A stretch of 64,000 nt of DNA from Qipengyuania aestuarii (GTDB lineage: Bacteria > Pseudomonadota > Alphaproteobacteria > Sphingomonadales > Sphingomonadaceae), in the NCBI RefSeq assembly GCF_019711535.1, contig NZ_JAIGNP010000002.1:310001-374000 (forward strand). Reading direction: 5' to 3'. Numbering within the stretch: the stretch's first letter is position 1; the number at the start of each line of letters is the position of its first letter. Positions 1 through 12,401 of the stretch are shown here, in pieces. Position numbers and translations under genes: made by a program. A model generated the notes under the pieces. The model was not told where the DNA came from and ran no database searches. It was given only the letters and a program-made list of their open reading frames with translations.

Positions 1-1260
1 GAAGGCGCGCGCCGCATTGCACCAATTGGCGCCCAGTGCGGCATTCATGGCTATGGCTGATCCGGAGAAGACTTTCTCCGATGCGGCCAGCTTGATCTTG
101 TCTTTCAGGCCGGTGCCGACCAGCGCATTGTTGACGTAATAGAGGCCGATACGCAGCGGCAACCCCACATGATCGGAGAGTTCCAGCGGAGCCGCGCCTG
201 TACCGCCGCCGCCGCCATCCACGACGATGAAATCGAGCGTTATGCCGCTGTCGATCATGGCCTTGCAGATCGCGAAGACTTCGTGCGGCATGCCGACACA
301 CAGCTTGATCCCCACAGGCTTTCCGCCGGACATCTCGCGCATCCGGGCTGCAAATTCCAGCATCTCGCGCGGCGTGGAAAAGGCCGAATGCCCTGGAGGC
401 GAGAGGCAGTCCTCATGCGCGGGGACCTGGCGTGTGTCGGCAATTTCCTGCGTCACCTTGGCAGCGGGGAGCAGGCCGCCATGGCCCGGTTTTGCGCCTT
501 GGCTCAGCTTGATTTCGGTCATTTTAACCTGATCGTGCTGGGCCTTGTCGCGAAAGCTTTCGGGATCGAAATTGCCGTCCTTGTCACGTGCTCCGAAATA
601 GCCCGATCCCAATTCCCAGACGACGTCGCCGCCATGTTTCAGGTGGTAGGGCGACAGTCCGCCTTCGCCGGTATCGTGATAGAAATCGCCGATCTTCGCA
701 CCGAGATTCAGAGCCTCGATTGCATGGTTTCCCAGCGCGCCGAAGCTCATCGCGCTGATGTTCAGGCGGGCCGCATCATAGGGCTTGCTGCATTGATCCG
801 TCCCGACCTTCACGCGGGTGCGTTTGGGGGCTTTCGCATTGGGATTAATCGAATGGCAGAGCGCCTCATATTCTTCCGAATAGACGTCCAGTTCGGTGCC
901 GAACGGATGGGCATCTTCCTGCTTCTTCGCGCGGGCATATACCAGCGAACGCGAAACCCGGTCGAACGGGCGCCCTTCCAGCGGGCCCTCCACGATGTAG
1001 CTGCGCAAGAACGGCCGAAGGTCTTCGAACAGCCAGCGAAATCGTGCAATGAGGGGGTAGTTGCGCCGCAGCGAATGCTTGGTCTGAACAAGATCCCACA
1101 GGGCAATCGCCAGCAGCGGCGCGAACAGCACCAAGGCCCAGTAAAACCCGCTGGCTACCAAGGCACCCAAAACGCAGGTCAGGATGGTCAGGAGCAAGGA
1201 CGCCCACAGGCCGAGGTTTCTCTCTAGGCTCTCGGCCCCAAACAGACTGCGAATTGCCAT
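1..1260 (-). CDS. FMN-binding glutamate synthase family protein (partial, C-terminus off window)
   Basis: The reading frame opens with ATG at 1258-1260 and stays open to the left edge, so about 420 N-terminal residues are visible and the C-terminus is missing. Residues ~18-50 hold one or two hydrophobic segments, so the protein is probably membrane-anchored. The rest matches the FMN/TIM-barrel domain of the large glutamate synthase subunit: GEGGLSPYH, then KPGHGGLLPAAKV, then the phosphate-binding stretch VVDGGGGGTGAAP. Family knowledge: these stand-alone proteins lack the glutaminase domain and their substrate is usually unknown, so true glutamate synthase activity should not be assumed. The next gene in the same direction ends 83 bp away from its start, on the other side of a short gap. 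Confidence 0.88.
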   Translation of the reverse strand, partial: MAIRSLFGAESLERNLGLWASLLLTILTCVLGALVASGFYWALVLFAPLLAIALWDLVQTKHSLRRNYPLIARFRWLFEDLRPFLRSYIVEGPLEGRPFDRVSRSLVYARAKKQEDAHPFGTELDVYSEEYEALCHSINPNAKAPKRTRVKVGTDQCSKPYDAARLNISAMSFGALGNHAIEALNLGAKIGDFYHDTGEGGLSPYHLKHGGDVVWELGSGYFGARDKDGNFDPESFRDKAQHDQVKMTEIKLSQGAKPGHGGLLPAAKVTQEIADTRQVPAHEDCLSPPGHSAFSTPREMLEFAARMREMSGGKPVGIKLCVGMPHEVFAICKAMIDSGITLDFIVVDGGGGGTGAAPLELSDHVGLPLRIGLYYVNNALVGTGLKDKIKLAASEKVFSGSAIAMNAALGANWCNAARAF

Positions 1261-1343
1261 CCAGAATATCCTTCTCTCTCCGGCTGCAAGGTTAGTAGGC
1301 ATGGTTGGCTGCAAGTAAAGCAACTTGCACCGCGGCCGGCTGC

Positions 1344-3389
1344 TTACTTTCTCAGCTTCAAACCTAGCCAGAAGGTACGCGGGGCACCGAGATCGATCGA
1401 TCCGCCCTGGTTACGGGTGACCACTTCCTCGTCGGTCAGGTTCTCTCCGCGCACGACCAGCGCGAGGTTGCGGTGCAGGGCGAGTTCACCGTAGGCATCA
1501 AGCGTTGTCGCTGCGGGGAGAATATCGGTTTCGAGATCGTCCTCGAATTGGCGGCCGACATGTCGAAGTGTAAGCGCGAGGAGGGAATCCGGCTGGATCG
1601 TGTAGCGCAGGCTAGCGCTGCCAGCCCAGGCTGGAACCTGCGCGGGCCGCTTCCCATCAAACGCCGCCCCGCCTTGCCTCGCGGCCGCATCGGTATAGGC
1701 TAGGGAGCCATTGAAACCAATCGCACCGAATGTGAGATCGGTGCTCACCTCGATACCGCGGGACGTTATCTCGTCGATATTCTGTCTCTGCCGTGTGACA
1801 GGGCCAAGCGTGACATTTGCGATGGCATCCTTGACGCGGTTGTCGAATGCCGTCGCGGAGACGCGGATATCGTCGCTCGGGACCAGATCGAAGCCCGCTT
1901 CGAACCCGACAAGCCGTTCACTGCCCAGATTTGCATTGGCCTGAGTCGTCACCGGAAACACGGTGAAGGGGCGGTACAGCTCGTTCAACGTTGGCAGGCG
2001 AAGGCCCGAATAGGCAGCCGCCCTCAGCCTCATGTCGCCGCCAAGGGCGTAGATAAGTCCGCCCCGAAACGAGTGCTCCCAATCACTGCGGTCGGGGTAG
2101 ACTTCCTCTCGCAATACCCTGCCTGCTGGGTCACGAACCAGATAAAAACCATCGCGAATGCTGGTGCGATCCAGTCGCGCCCCGGCGGTGAGAGTGGCCT
2201 TGCCGATCGACAGATCGCTTTCCGCGAACACGCCGAGATCGCTCGTCCGGCCTCCGGCTGCGCGGCGCTCGTTTACGGATCCACTGAAAGCGCTCAGCGA
2301 CACCTCTGCCAATTGACCGTCGCTGAGCCGGTAATCCGTTCCCACGCGAAGCTTCACCTGCTCCCCCACCAGCGGACGGATTTCAAATTTCCCGCCGAGC
2401 CCAGTTGAAGGGGTGTTGCATTGATCGAGGACCGGGACGAAGCGGGTCGAACTGACGACGATGTTGCTGAAGTTTCGCGATTGAACATAGGCCAGGGCAT
2501 CGAATGGCAGAGCGCCGCGGCCGACCACGCGCAGGCTTGCATCCTGACCGGTGCTGGAACTGTCGGCGCCGTCGAAACGCAAAGTGCGATGGTCTTCATA
2601 AATCAGCGCGCGCGCCTGTAATTCGACGTTTGCCGTCAATGGTGCAGTGGCGCGTGTCTGGACGGAGAAACTGTCGAATGCCGCTCTCGCGGACGCGTCA
2701 ACGCGATCCTCTGCGGGCGTAGTATAGAAGCCCCGCCCGCGATCCCATCTCCCCGATACCACAGCGAACCCGCTGCCAAGCCTTCCTGTCAGATGTGCCG
2801 CACTTTCCGTCTCGCCGCGATCATTGAGATAGATGTGGCCGCCGAAAGGAGAAAGCTGATCCGGTCCAGCGCTGTTCAGTTCAATCGTGCCAGCAAGGGC
2901 ACCGGCACCGAATGGCCCCGATCCGCCCCCGCGTGTGACACGCACGCCGCCCAAACGCTCTGGTGCTATCGCGCTGAGCGGAATGAAGCCGAAGAACGGG
3001 TCCGCCATCGGCACCCCGTCCAGCAGGACGAGTGCCCGGCTCGTGGCATTTCCTCCAAGGGCGCGCAGGGTGACACCCTGCGCGCTGGGATTGGAAGAGC
3101 GACTGTCGGAGCGGCGGAATTGCTGGAAGCCCGCGACAGAAGCGAGCGCGTCCTCCAGGCGGCCGGACGCAGTCGTCGTCAACTGCTCGCGATCGATCGT
3201 CTCAACGGCGTAAGCGTCGCTCGATTGCGGGGGTGGGAGGCCTTCACCCGTAACGACGATTATCGAAGAGCGCTGCTGGTCTTCGATTTCTTCTGCATCC
3301 TGAGCTGCCACCGGCAGCGCAGGCAAGCAGAGCAGGCAGGTTCCCGCCAAAATACGGTTTCGTATGGAATTGAATATCGCCAAGATCAT
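1344..3389 (-). CDS. TonB-dependent outer-membrane receptor
   Basis: A 681-residue protein with an N-terminal signal peptide (cleavage near ALPVAAQ), then a TonB-box-like IIVVTGEG, a plug domain (~50-175, including VTLRALGGNATSRALVLLDG and VRVTRGGGSGPFGAGAL) and a C-terminal 22-strand-type barrel ending in FWLGLKLRK. Family knowledge: such receptors import siderophores, cobalamin or carbohydrates using TonB/ExbBD energy. The size and plug resemble the BtuB/short-receptor group, but the ligand cannot be told. It lies 91 bp downstream of the glycosyltransferase gene on the same strand, so it may be the last gene of that transcription unit or have its own promoter. An ACGGAG stretch a few bases upstream fits the ATG at 3389. 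Confidence 0.92.
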   Translation of the reverse strand: MILAIFNSIRNRILAGTCLLCLPALPVAAQDAEEIEDQQRSSIIVVTGEGLPPPQSSDAYAVETIDREQLTTTASGRLEDALASVAGFQQFRRSDSRSSNPSAQGVTLRALGGNATSRALVLLDGVPMADPFFGFIPLSAIAPERLGGVRVTRGGGSGPFGAGALAGTIELNSAGPDQLSPFGGHIYLNDRGETESAAHLTGRLGSGFAVVSGRWDRGRGFYTTPAEDRVDASARAAFDSFSVQTRATAPLTANVELQARALIYEDHRTLRFDGADSSSTGQDASLRVVGRGALPFDALAYVQSRNFSNIVVSSTRFVPVLDQCNTPSTGLGGKFEIRPLVGEQVKLRVGTDYRLSDGQLAEVSLSAFSGSVNERRAAGGRTSDLGVFAESDLSIGKATLTAGARLDRTSIRDGFYLVRDPAGRVLREEVYPDRSDWEHSFRGGLIYALGGDMRLRAAAYSGLRLPTLNELYRPFTVFPVTTQANANLGSERLVGFEAGFDLVPSDDIRVSATAFDNRVKDAIANVTLGPVTRQRQNIDEITSRGIEVSTDLTFGAIGFNGSLAYTDAAARQGGAAFDGKRPAQVPAWAGSASLRYTIQPDSLLALTLRHVGRQFEDDLETDILPAATTLDAYGELALHRNLALVVRGENLTDEEVVTRNQGGSIDLGAPRTFWLGLKLRK

Positions 3390-3480
3390 GCTCCGTCAGA
3401 AGACGCGCCTATCCGATCCCGCCGATTAGGCAAAGGCATGGTTCAGGGGCTGGGGTAGTCGAGCAATGTTGGTGCGCGGC

Positions 3481-4908
3481 TCAGCCTTCGGTGAAACCGA
3501 CCCGTGGAACCGCGGCCCAAGTGCTGTCTTTCCGGAAAAAGCGCACGATACCGTAAAGACGGTACCAGAGGTTGATCTGCCGATAGCCGAAATTCTCGAC
3601 GATGGCGGCCACGCCGATGCGCAACAGGTCCCTGGCGCTTGGCGTCCGGCGCAATTGCTGTTCTTCGAGCGCGAGCGTGCCGACACTTAAGGCACAGCCG
3701 AAGACGATCGAGACGAAGAAAAACGCCAGAGCCATCATGGGGTCGAGCAGCCCGAGCAAGGCGGCCGCCGGCAGGACCAGATAGCCGAGCAATTCGGCTG
3801 GAGGACCAAGAATGTCTTCCAGCACGATCTGCGGCATCGCGATCATTCCGATCCGGCCATATCGGGGATTGAAGATCATGCCGCGATGGCGCTGCAGCGT
3901 CTCCATCGCACCCTGCTGCCACCGGGCCCGCTGGTTATCCAGGCCTTTCAACGCCGCGGGCGCCTCCGTCCAGCAGACGATATCGGGTACGAATGCAATG
4001 CGATAATCCCGCCGCTTATTGCGCAGGAAGCGGTGCATTCGCACGACGAGTTCAAGATCTTCCCCGACCGTGTCATGCCGGTATCCGCCCATTTCAACGA
4101 TAGTGGAGCGGCGAAACAGCCCGAATGCGCCGGAAATCAGCATGAGCGTATTCAGATGCGCGTTCGCCACACGGTTCATCAGGAAGGCACGCAGATATTC
4201 GACGATCTGGATGCGGGGGATCATCTCCTTTGCAATCCCCATCCGGTGCAAAGAACCGCCTTTGACGATACAGCCGTTGACGATTCTTATCGCTCCGCCA
4301 ACCGCGACCAAGCGGTCGTCATCGTACATGAATGGCTCGGCGGCCCGCAACAGTCCGTCGGGCTCGATGATGGAGTCGGCATCGATCACGCAGACCAGCG
4401 GCGTTCGGGCAAATCCGATGCCGGCGTTGGCGGCGTCCGCCTTGCGGCCGTTTTCCTTGTCGACCACCAAAAGGTTCGGATACCGCTTGGACCGATAGAC
4501 ACCTAGAATGCGGGTGTGCTGGAGGTGAGCTATCTGCGTGCGCTCCGTTTTTTTCATGCCGAAGGCTTCGATCAGCGTGTCGAGCGTACGATCTTTCGAA
4601 CCATCGTTGACGACGATGACTTCGTGTTCGGGATATTCCAGGGCCAGCAGAGCCCGGACGCTCTGCACGATTGAGAGCTCTTCATTGTAGGCTGGTGCGA
4701 TGACTGAGATCGGCAAGGCAAGGTCGGCATAGCGGTGCCACAGGTCCCGGGCACCCTTGCCAGGCCTTACCCGCGTCGCAAAAACCCACCCAGCAAGCAA
4801 TAGCTGCAGAAGGGCGATGATATTGCGGAGCGCCACTACGATGAAGCAGAAATAGGCGATCCAAATTACCACATTTGCGACAATGTGAATGAATTCGTCC
4901 CAGCTCAT
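3481..4908 (-). CDS. Family 2 glycosyltransferase, processive polysaccharide-synthase type
   Basis: A 475-residue membrane glycosyltransferase. Hydrophobic segments occur at ~10-45 and ~365-415, bracketing a GT-A domain. Visible motifs are SVIAPAYNEE (68-77), VVNDGSKDRT (99-108), the metal-binding DAD at 176-178, GED at 282-284 and QRARW at 326-330. This D, DxD, (T/G)ED, QxxRW set is that of processive synthases such as those for poly-N-acetylglucosamine, cellulose and YaiP. No PilZ domain is seen. The start codon overlaps the HEAT gene stop by 4 bp (ATGA), so translation is probably coupled. Inference: it is the inner-membrane synthase of an exported polysaccharide; the sugar is unknown. Confidence 0.92.
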   Translation of the reverse strand: MSWDEFIHIVANVVIWIAYFCFIVVALRNIIALLQLLLAGWVFATRVRPGKGARDLWHRYADLALPISVIAPAYNEELSIVQSVRALLALEYPEHEVIVVNDGSKDRTLDTLIEAFGMKKTERTQIAHLQHTRILGVYRSKRYPNLLVVDKENGRKADAANAGIGFARTPLVCVIDADSIIEPDGLLRAAEPFMYDDDRLVAVGGAIRIVNGCIVKGGSLHRMGIAKEMIPRIQIVEYLRAFLMNRVANAHLNTLMLISGAFGLFRRSTIVEMGGYRHDTVGEDLELVVRMHRFLRNKRRDYRIAFVPDIVCWTEAPAALKGLDNQRARWQQGAMETLQRHRGMIFNPRYGRIGMIAMPQIVLEDILGPPAELLGYLVLPAAALLGLLDPMMALAFFFVSIVFGCALSVGTLALEEQQLRRTPSARDLLRIGVAAIVENFGYRQINLWYRLYGIVRFFRKDSTWAAVPRVGFTEG

Positions 4909-5879
4909 GACTTCGCGTCTCCCGGCGGCGAAAGCAAGCTTGGATCGAAATGCTCGATGGCTTCTTCCGCCCTCAGACGAACCCAGAGTTCGTCATCGTT
5001 GCGTAGCTGCAGGATTACCGGAAGTGCTTGCTTCAGATTCAGTTGAACTGCGGCCCTGATCGCCTGAAGCCTGACGGAATGCACGGGGTCTTCCAAGGCA
5101 GGTAAAATCCAATCCGCGGCGGCCGGATGGCCCAGCTTCGCGGACGCGCGTAGGGCTGCGTTGCGGACTTCTGGGTTCGGATCGATAGCCGCATTTTTGA
5201 CTGCGTCGATCACGGCCAGACTTTCCGACCACCCCAGCGCATCGATGATCCTGGCTCTCCAGGCGCTATCCAAATCGTCATCCAGCAGCAGAAGCATCTG
5301 ATCCGGGTAAAGGGGGGCGGTCGAACGCAGCAACGCGACATCTATGCGTGTCGGGGGCCGATCCATCGCGCCCAGGATGCGAAGCGTTTCGCGCGGCGGC
5401 GGGAGCGCCGCGTTCGCGGCCAGCCCGAAGGCCGCCTCCAGCCTCACCCGGTCATTGCGATCGCGCGCCATCAGTTCGCGCAGCCGCCCGATGCAGGCTT
5501 CGCTGCCGACGCGCTGTAAAAGATGGACAGCATTTACCCGGTCTTTTTTGTAAATGCCGTGCGATCGGTACAGCGTATCCCAAAGGACGCCGTCCAACTC
5601 TGCGATTTGCAGCAGGCGTGTCTTCTCGCCACCCCGCAAGAGCGGCAGAATTCGCGTCACCGCAGCCAATTGCGCCTTGGCGTTCCATTTTTTGGGGTCA
5701 TCGACCTTATGGCCAGCCACCCGGTGAAGATAACTGCGGGTGATCGCTGTATCGCGTGCATCCAGCAGGGCAGCTCTCTTCTCGCCGATATATCTCCTGA
5801 AGACGAGAAGGAGAAAAAACAGAAATACGGCCGTCGCGCCGATCGTAATGCCCAAGACGACCTGCTGATAGGCATTCAT
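4905..5879 (-). CDS. HEAT-repeat protein with an N-terminal membrane anchor
   Basis: The chosen start is the ATG at 5877-5879, which overlaps the upstream stop by 4 bp, giving 324 residues. One transmembrane helix sits at ~8-28, followed by a basic stretch and then helical repeats from ~60 to the end. Repeat units of the form RNDRVRLEAAFGLA, NPEVRNAALRASAKLG, PVHSVRLQAIRAAVQL and DELWVRLRAEEAIEHF are the PBS-lyase/HEAT type. Family knowledge: HEAT scaffolds bind protein partners. Inference: sitting between the outer-membrane protein and the glycosyltransferase genes, it could be the cytoplasmic or periplasmic partner of the synthase, or the receiver for the response regulator. It ends with a 4-bp overlap into the glycosyltransferase gene. 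Confidence 0.85.
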   Translation of the reverse strand: MNAYQQVVLGITIGATAVFLFFLLLVFRRYIGEKRAALLDARDTAITRSYLHRVAGHKVDDPKKWNAKAQLAAVTRILPLLRGGEKTRLLQIAELDGVLWDTLYRSHGIYKKDRVNAVHLLQRVGSEACIGRLRELMARDRNDRVRLEAAFGLAANAALPPPRETLRILGAMDRPPTRIDVALLRSTAPLYPDQMLLLLDDDLDSAWRARIIDALGWSESLAVIDAVKNAAIDPNPEVRNAALRASAKLGHPAAADWILPALEDPVHSVRLQAIRAAVQLNLKQALPVILQLRNDDELWVRLRAEEAIEHFDPSLLSPPGDAKS

Positions 5880-7021
5880 CGCCGGTCGAACCTGTAAGTC
5901 AGCGCCAGATTGCCGGCCCATCTGCGGTAGCTATCCTTGCGATCTTCGTGGCTGCCAGTCGCCGAGAGAGACAGCCGTTCCGACACCGGCACGTTCATCC
6001 CCGCTGCCACGCTGCGCAATTGCCGGACATCGCCAGCTTCGGCATCGGGATAGCTCGCTGCCAAGGCAAAAAAGGACGGATGGCTATCGCGCTGGAAATC
6101 CAGCCTTATCGATCCGCCCAAGCGATAGCTTTCTCCGCCACCGAAGATGTTGATAGCTCTACCTGTGAGGGAGAAATCGCTACCCAGTGGGACACGCAGC
6201 CCAGGTTGGACAGAAACGATCTCACCGGTATCGTAATCCGCCAAGCGGACATCCATGAGTGCAGCCGTGCGGCCTGAAATCAGCAATTCGCCGCCGGCGC
6301 CCAAGCTCCAGTTCTCTTGGAAGTCAGCATTTGGCACCGCTGTGGCCGTGATATAAACCGAACCATCGGCAATCCGGTGGTCGAGACGTACTCCCCCTCT
6401 CATATCGATCGCCGAACGTTCCTCACGCGACAGGCTGACAGCAAGCGTATCTTCGGCTGAAAGGTCGAATGCTGCGACGATATTCTGCGTATTCCACGTC
6501 CGGCTTGCGCCGCTCTGAAGTGTGATGTCGGAAACGCCGCCCCCAACTGAAAGCGCCCGCAACCGAATTCCCGAATCCTCTCGAGCGCGCCGTAAACTCG
6601 CCTGGAGCGCCGCCAAGTCGGGATAGTCGGGTTCACGCGCCGCAATGGACTCGGTGACATCCTTGGCCGCTTTCAGGTCTCCTCTCCAATAAAGGATGTA
6701 CGCGCGGGCAAGGGCAATATCGAGATCGTGCGGAGCGATCGTCGCAGCGCGGTCTATCAGATTGAGAGCCACGTCGAGCCGGCCCGCCGCAGCTTCGACC
6801 CGTGCAAGGCGCCTCAACAGATCTGGATCATCGGGATTTTCTGCAAGGAGATCCAAAAGGAGCCTGCGCGCAGCACTGTAATTTCCTTCAGCCTGCGCTG
6901 CTTCCGCCGATTGGATGGCACCTGCCCGGTTTTCCCCGCGAGCCTGCGCAAATGAAGGCGCAGAGTGGAGCGAGGCCCCGAAAGCCAATGCAACAATACA
7001 GAAGCTTGCGCGCATGCTCAC
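5876..7021 (-). CDS. TPR-containing YaiO-family outer-membrane beta-barrel protein
   Basis: A 381-residue secreted protein. The signal peptide ends near APSFAQA. TPR-like helices follow at ~35-150 (for example EGNYSAARRLLLDLLAENPDDPDLLRRL is spread over one unit), then a region rich in alternating polar and hydrophobic strands from ~160, ending NLALTYRFDRR, a typical outer-membrane barrel end. E. coli yaiO likewise sits beside the glycosyltransferase gene yaiP, which supports the family call. Inference: it is the exit pore or periplasmic guide for a polysaccharide. The start is either GTG at 7021 (4-bp GTGA overlap with the regulator gene) or ATG at 7015; the overlap favours GTG. Confidence 0.83.
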   Translation of the reverse strand: MSMRASFCIVALAFGASLHSAPSFAQARGENRAGAIQSAEAAQAEGNYSAARRLLLDLLAENPDDPDLLRRLARVEAAAGRLDVALNLIDRAATIAPHDLDIALARAYILYWRGDLKAAKDVTESIAAREPDYPDLAALQASLRRAREDSGIRLRALSVGGGVSDITLQSGASRTWNTQNIVAAFDLSAEDTLAVSLSREERSAIDMRGGVRLDHRIADGSVYITATAVPNADFQENWSLGAGGELLISGRTAALMDVRLADYDTGEIVSVQPGLRVPLGSDFSLTGRAINIFGGGESYRLGGSIRLDFQRDSHPSFFALAASYPDAEAGDVRQLRSVAAGMNVPVSERLSLSATGSHEDRKDSYRRWAGNLALTYRFDRR

Positions 7022-7386
7022 ACGGTTTCGATGAGGCCCGAAATCCTCACCAGCAATTCCTGCGGAATAAAAGGTTTCGTGAGATAATCTGCCGCTCCGC
7101 CTTCCAGGCCCGCAATGATGTCGGCCTCGCCATCACGCGCGGTCAGCATAACTACCGGGATGGTCGAAAGGTCAGGATCCGCTTTGAGTTCGGTCAGAAC
7201 TTCGGGGCCGGAAAGAACGGGCATCATCGAATCAAGCACGATCAGATGCGGGCGATTTTCGCGTGCGGCAGCCAACGCTTCTTCACCGTTGGTCGCTATC
7301 GAGACGGAATGGCCAGCGCCTTCGAGCCGGAATTTCAGGATCTCGACGAGAATGGGATCGTCATCGGCAACAAGGATATCAGCCAT
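7018..7386 (-). CDS. Single-domain (CheY-like) response regulator
   Basis: A 122-residue receiver domain with no output domain. The acidic pocket DDD is at 8-10, the phospho-acceptor is Asp52 in VLDSMMPVLSGPE, the conserved Thr is in VVMLTARDG and the Lys in YLTKPFIPQ. It is the first gene of the regulator-YaiO-HEAT-glycosyltransferase run and overlaps the next gene by 4 bp. Family knowledge: stand-alone receivers act by protein-protein contact or as phosphate shuttles. Inference: the hybrid kinase encoded 102 bp upstream, with its own HPt domain, is the obvious phosphodonor, and the target may be the HEAT protein or the synthase rather than DNA. Confidence 0.93.
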   Translation of the reverse strand: MADILVADDDPILVEILKFRLEGAGHSVSIATNGEEALAAARENRPHLIVLDSMMPVLSGPEVLTELKADPDLSTIPVVMLTARDGEADIIAGLEGGAADYLTKPFIPQELLVRISGLIETV

Positions 7387-7487
7387 TTCACTCCACCTGC
7401 GGCGCCAGAACTTTCAGTTTCAGGCCGAGAGGAAATCACCCTCCCAAATTGGGACACCTGAAAATTAAGACTTGCATTAGCGTAATA

Positions 7488-10976
<3,489 letters not shown>

Positions 10977-11194
10977 GGCTTGAGCCTGTTGGTATTATGT
11001 TTTCCAAGCTTGCGCCAGATGGTTAAGATTTTGCGCGGGAGATCGGGCTGGCATGCCGTTGAGCCGGTGCATTAGTCGTCAGGAAAGCGGGCATATATGA
11101 GCCAAGTGCTGAGCATCGCAGGCAATGAAACTTCCGCGACGCTGGCAGGGATCGCCTCTTGTGCCGGGGGCCCTCAGCTAGTGCGTCGGATAAA

Positions 11195-11286
11195 TGGCGG
11201 AGACGGAGGGATTCGAACCCTCGATACCCGTTACCAGGTATGGCTCCTTAGCAGGGAGCTGGTTTCAGCCACTCACCCACGTCTCC
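11195..11286 (-). tRNA. tRNA-Ser (anticodon GCT)
   Basis: Reading the minus strand, a seven-base acceptor stem GGAGACG (11286-11280) pairs with CGTCTCC (11205-11199), followed by a G discriminator and an encoded CCA (11197-11195). The anticodon GCT is at 11252-11250 within the loop CTGCTAA, flanked by CTCC/GGAG. A long variable arm of the class II type and a TTCGAATC T-loop are present, which is characteristic of tRNA-Ser. It decodes AGC/AGU. No integrase or duplicated tRNA end is seen nearby, so there is no sign of island insertion here. Confidence 0.96.
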
Positions 11287-11513
11287 GCATGACGCATATC
11301 GGCTGCGAGGGGCGCGCTATAGCCAGCACCTTCCAACCCTTCAAGGAAGAAATCGGGCCTGCTGCAAATCGCTCGAAATAACGCGCACAGGACTCGATTC
11401 GGCGCAATCGGGATTCGGTTCATCGCCGTTTCATTGCGCGGCTGCTCAAACAAGATTCTGTTTGCGGGGCAGCGCCATGCTTTGTGCCCGCGATGCCGGA
11501 CGAGGGAACCAGA

Positions 11514-12314
11514 ATGAACATCGCCACCAAATTCACCGCGAGCCTGTTGGCCGCCTTCACGCTGGCCGCAAGCCCGCTCGCCGCGCAGGTCCAGAGCGTG
11601 GATCCCGATGCCGCCTGGGATGCGCCGATCGACGGGGATCTCGACGCCCCGCAGAACGAATTGCCGCCCGTCGGCGAGACCGCCCCTGCGCAGACCCAGC
11701 CGCCCGTCTGGACGGAACCGGCTGCCGAAGCGCAGGCGCCGGTCGGCACGGAGCAGCCGCAATGGTCCGAAAGCGAAGCCGAAATGGCCGCCAATGCCGC
11801 GGTCGACCAGACGGCGGTCGATGACCCCGCTACCACATATCGCGAAGACGATCTGATCGGCGCGGCCGAAGGCGTCTTCGGCAAGGGCGCCAAGGGCGTT
11901 GCCGACATGATCCGCAAGCTGCTCGCCGACCAAGGCGAACCCAATGGCTATATCGTCGGCCGCGAGGCGGGCGGCGCGTTCATCGTCGGTGCGCGCTATG
12001 GCTCGGGCACGCTGTTCCACAAGATCGAGGGCGAAATGCCGGTTTACTGGACCGGCCCTTCGATCGGTTTCGATGCCGGGGCCAACGCCGGCAGCACCTT
12101 CGTACTGGTCTACAATCTTTACGACACTGAAGAACTCTATGAACGCTTCCCCGCTGCGGAGGGCACCGCCTATGCCGTCGGCGGCCTCAATGCGAGCTAT
12201 GTGCGCAAGGGCGATGTCGTCCTCATCCCGATCCGCGTGGGCGCCGGGCTGCGGCTGGGCGTGAATGCGGGTTACATGAAGTTCTCGAAGAAGCAGAAGT
12301 GGCTGCCGTTCTAA
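11514..12314 (+). CDS. eipA: EipA-family (DUF1134) periplasmic envelope protein
   Basis: The ATG at 11514 is preferred because a clear signal peptide follows at once (MNIATKFTASLLAAF, cleavage near PLAAQ) and a GAGGGA stretch lies just upstream. The mature protein has a Pro/Glu/Ala-rich linker to ~residue 110 and then the conserved DUF1134 domain, with YIVGREAGGAFIVGARYGSG, MPVYWTGPSIGFDAG and VLIPIRVGAGLRLGVNAGY. Length is 266 residues. Family knowledge: the Brucella homologue EipA is a periplasmic protein needed for envelope integrity. The low-complexity linker is longer than the domain needs and may span part of the periplasm. Confidence 0.88.
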   Translation: MNIATKFTASLLAAFTLAASPLAAQVQSVDPDAAWDAPIDGDLDAPQNELPPVGETAPAQTQPPVWTEPAAEAQAPVGTEQPQWSESEAEMAANAAVDQTAVDDPATTYREDDLIGAAEGVFGKGAKGVADMIRKLLADQGEPNGYIVGREAGGAFIVGARYGSGTLFHKIEGEMPVYWTGPSIGFDAGANAGSTFVLVYNLYDTEELYERFPAAEGTAYAVGGLNASYVRKGDVVLIPIRVGAGLRLGVNAGYMKFSKKQKWLPF

Positions 12315-12344
12315 GCCGGAATACGAAAACAAGCGCCATTTGAG

Positions 12345-12374
12345 GGGCCGCAATCTCGATTGAGGTTGCGGCCC
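12345..12374 (+). terminator. Hairpin after eipA, terminator-like without a clear T-run
   Basis: GGGCCGCAA and TTGCGGCCC form a nine-base-pair perfect stem with a loop of about 12 bases, starting ~30 bp after the eipA stop. The following bases are CTTCGCGC, so the usual T-run is missing. The stem covers the earliest possible start of the next gene (TTG at 12360), which supports using the ATG at 12402. Confidence 0.55.
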
Positions 12375-12401
12375 TTCGCGCGATTGCGCAAAGAGCGCGG
12401 C

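Noticed and set aside
11195-11286. tRNA-Ser as a genomic-island attachment site.
   Set aside because: No integrase, direct repeat of the tRNA end or composition break is seen next to it.
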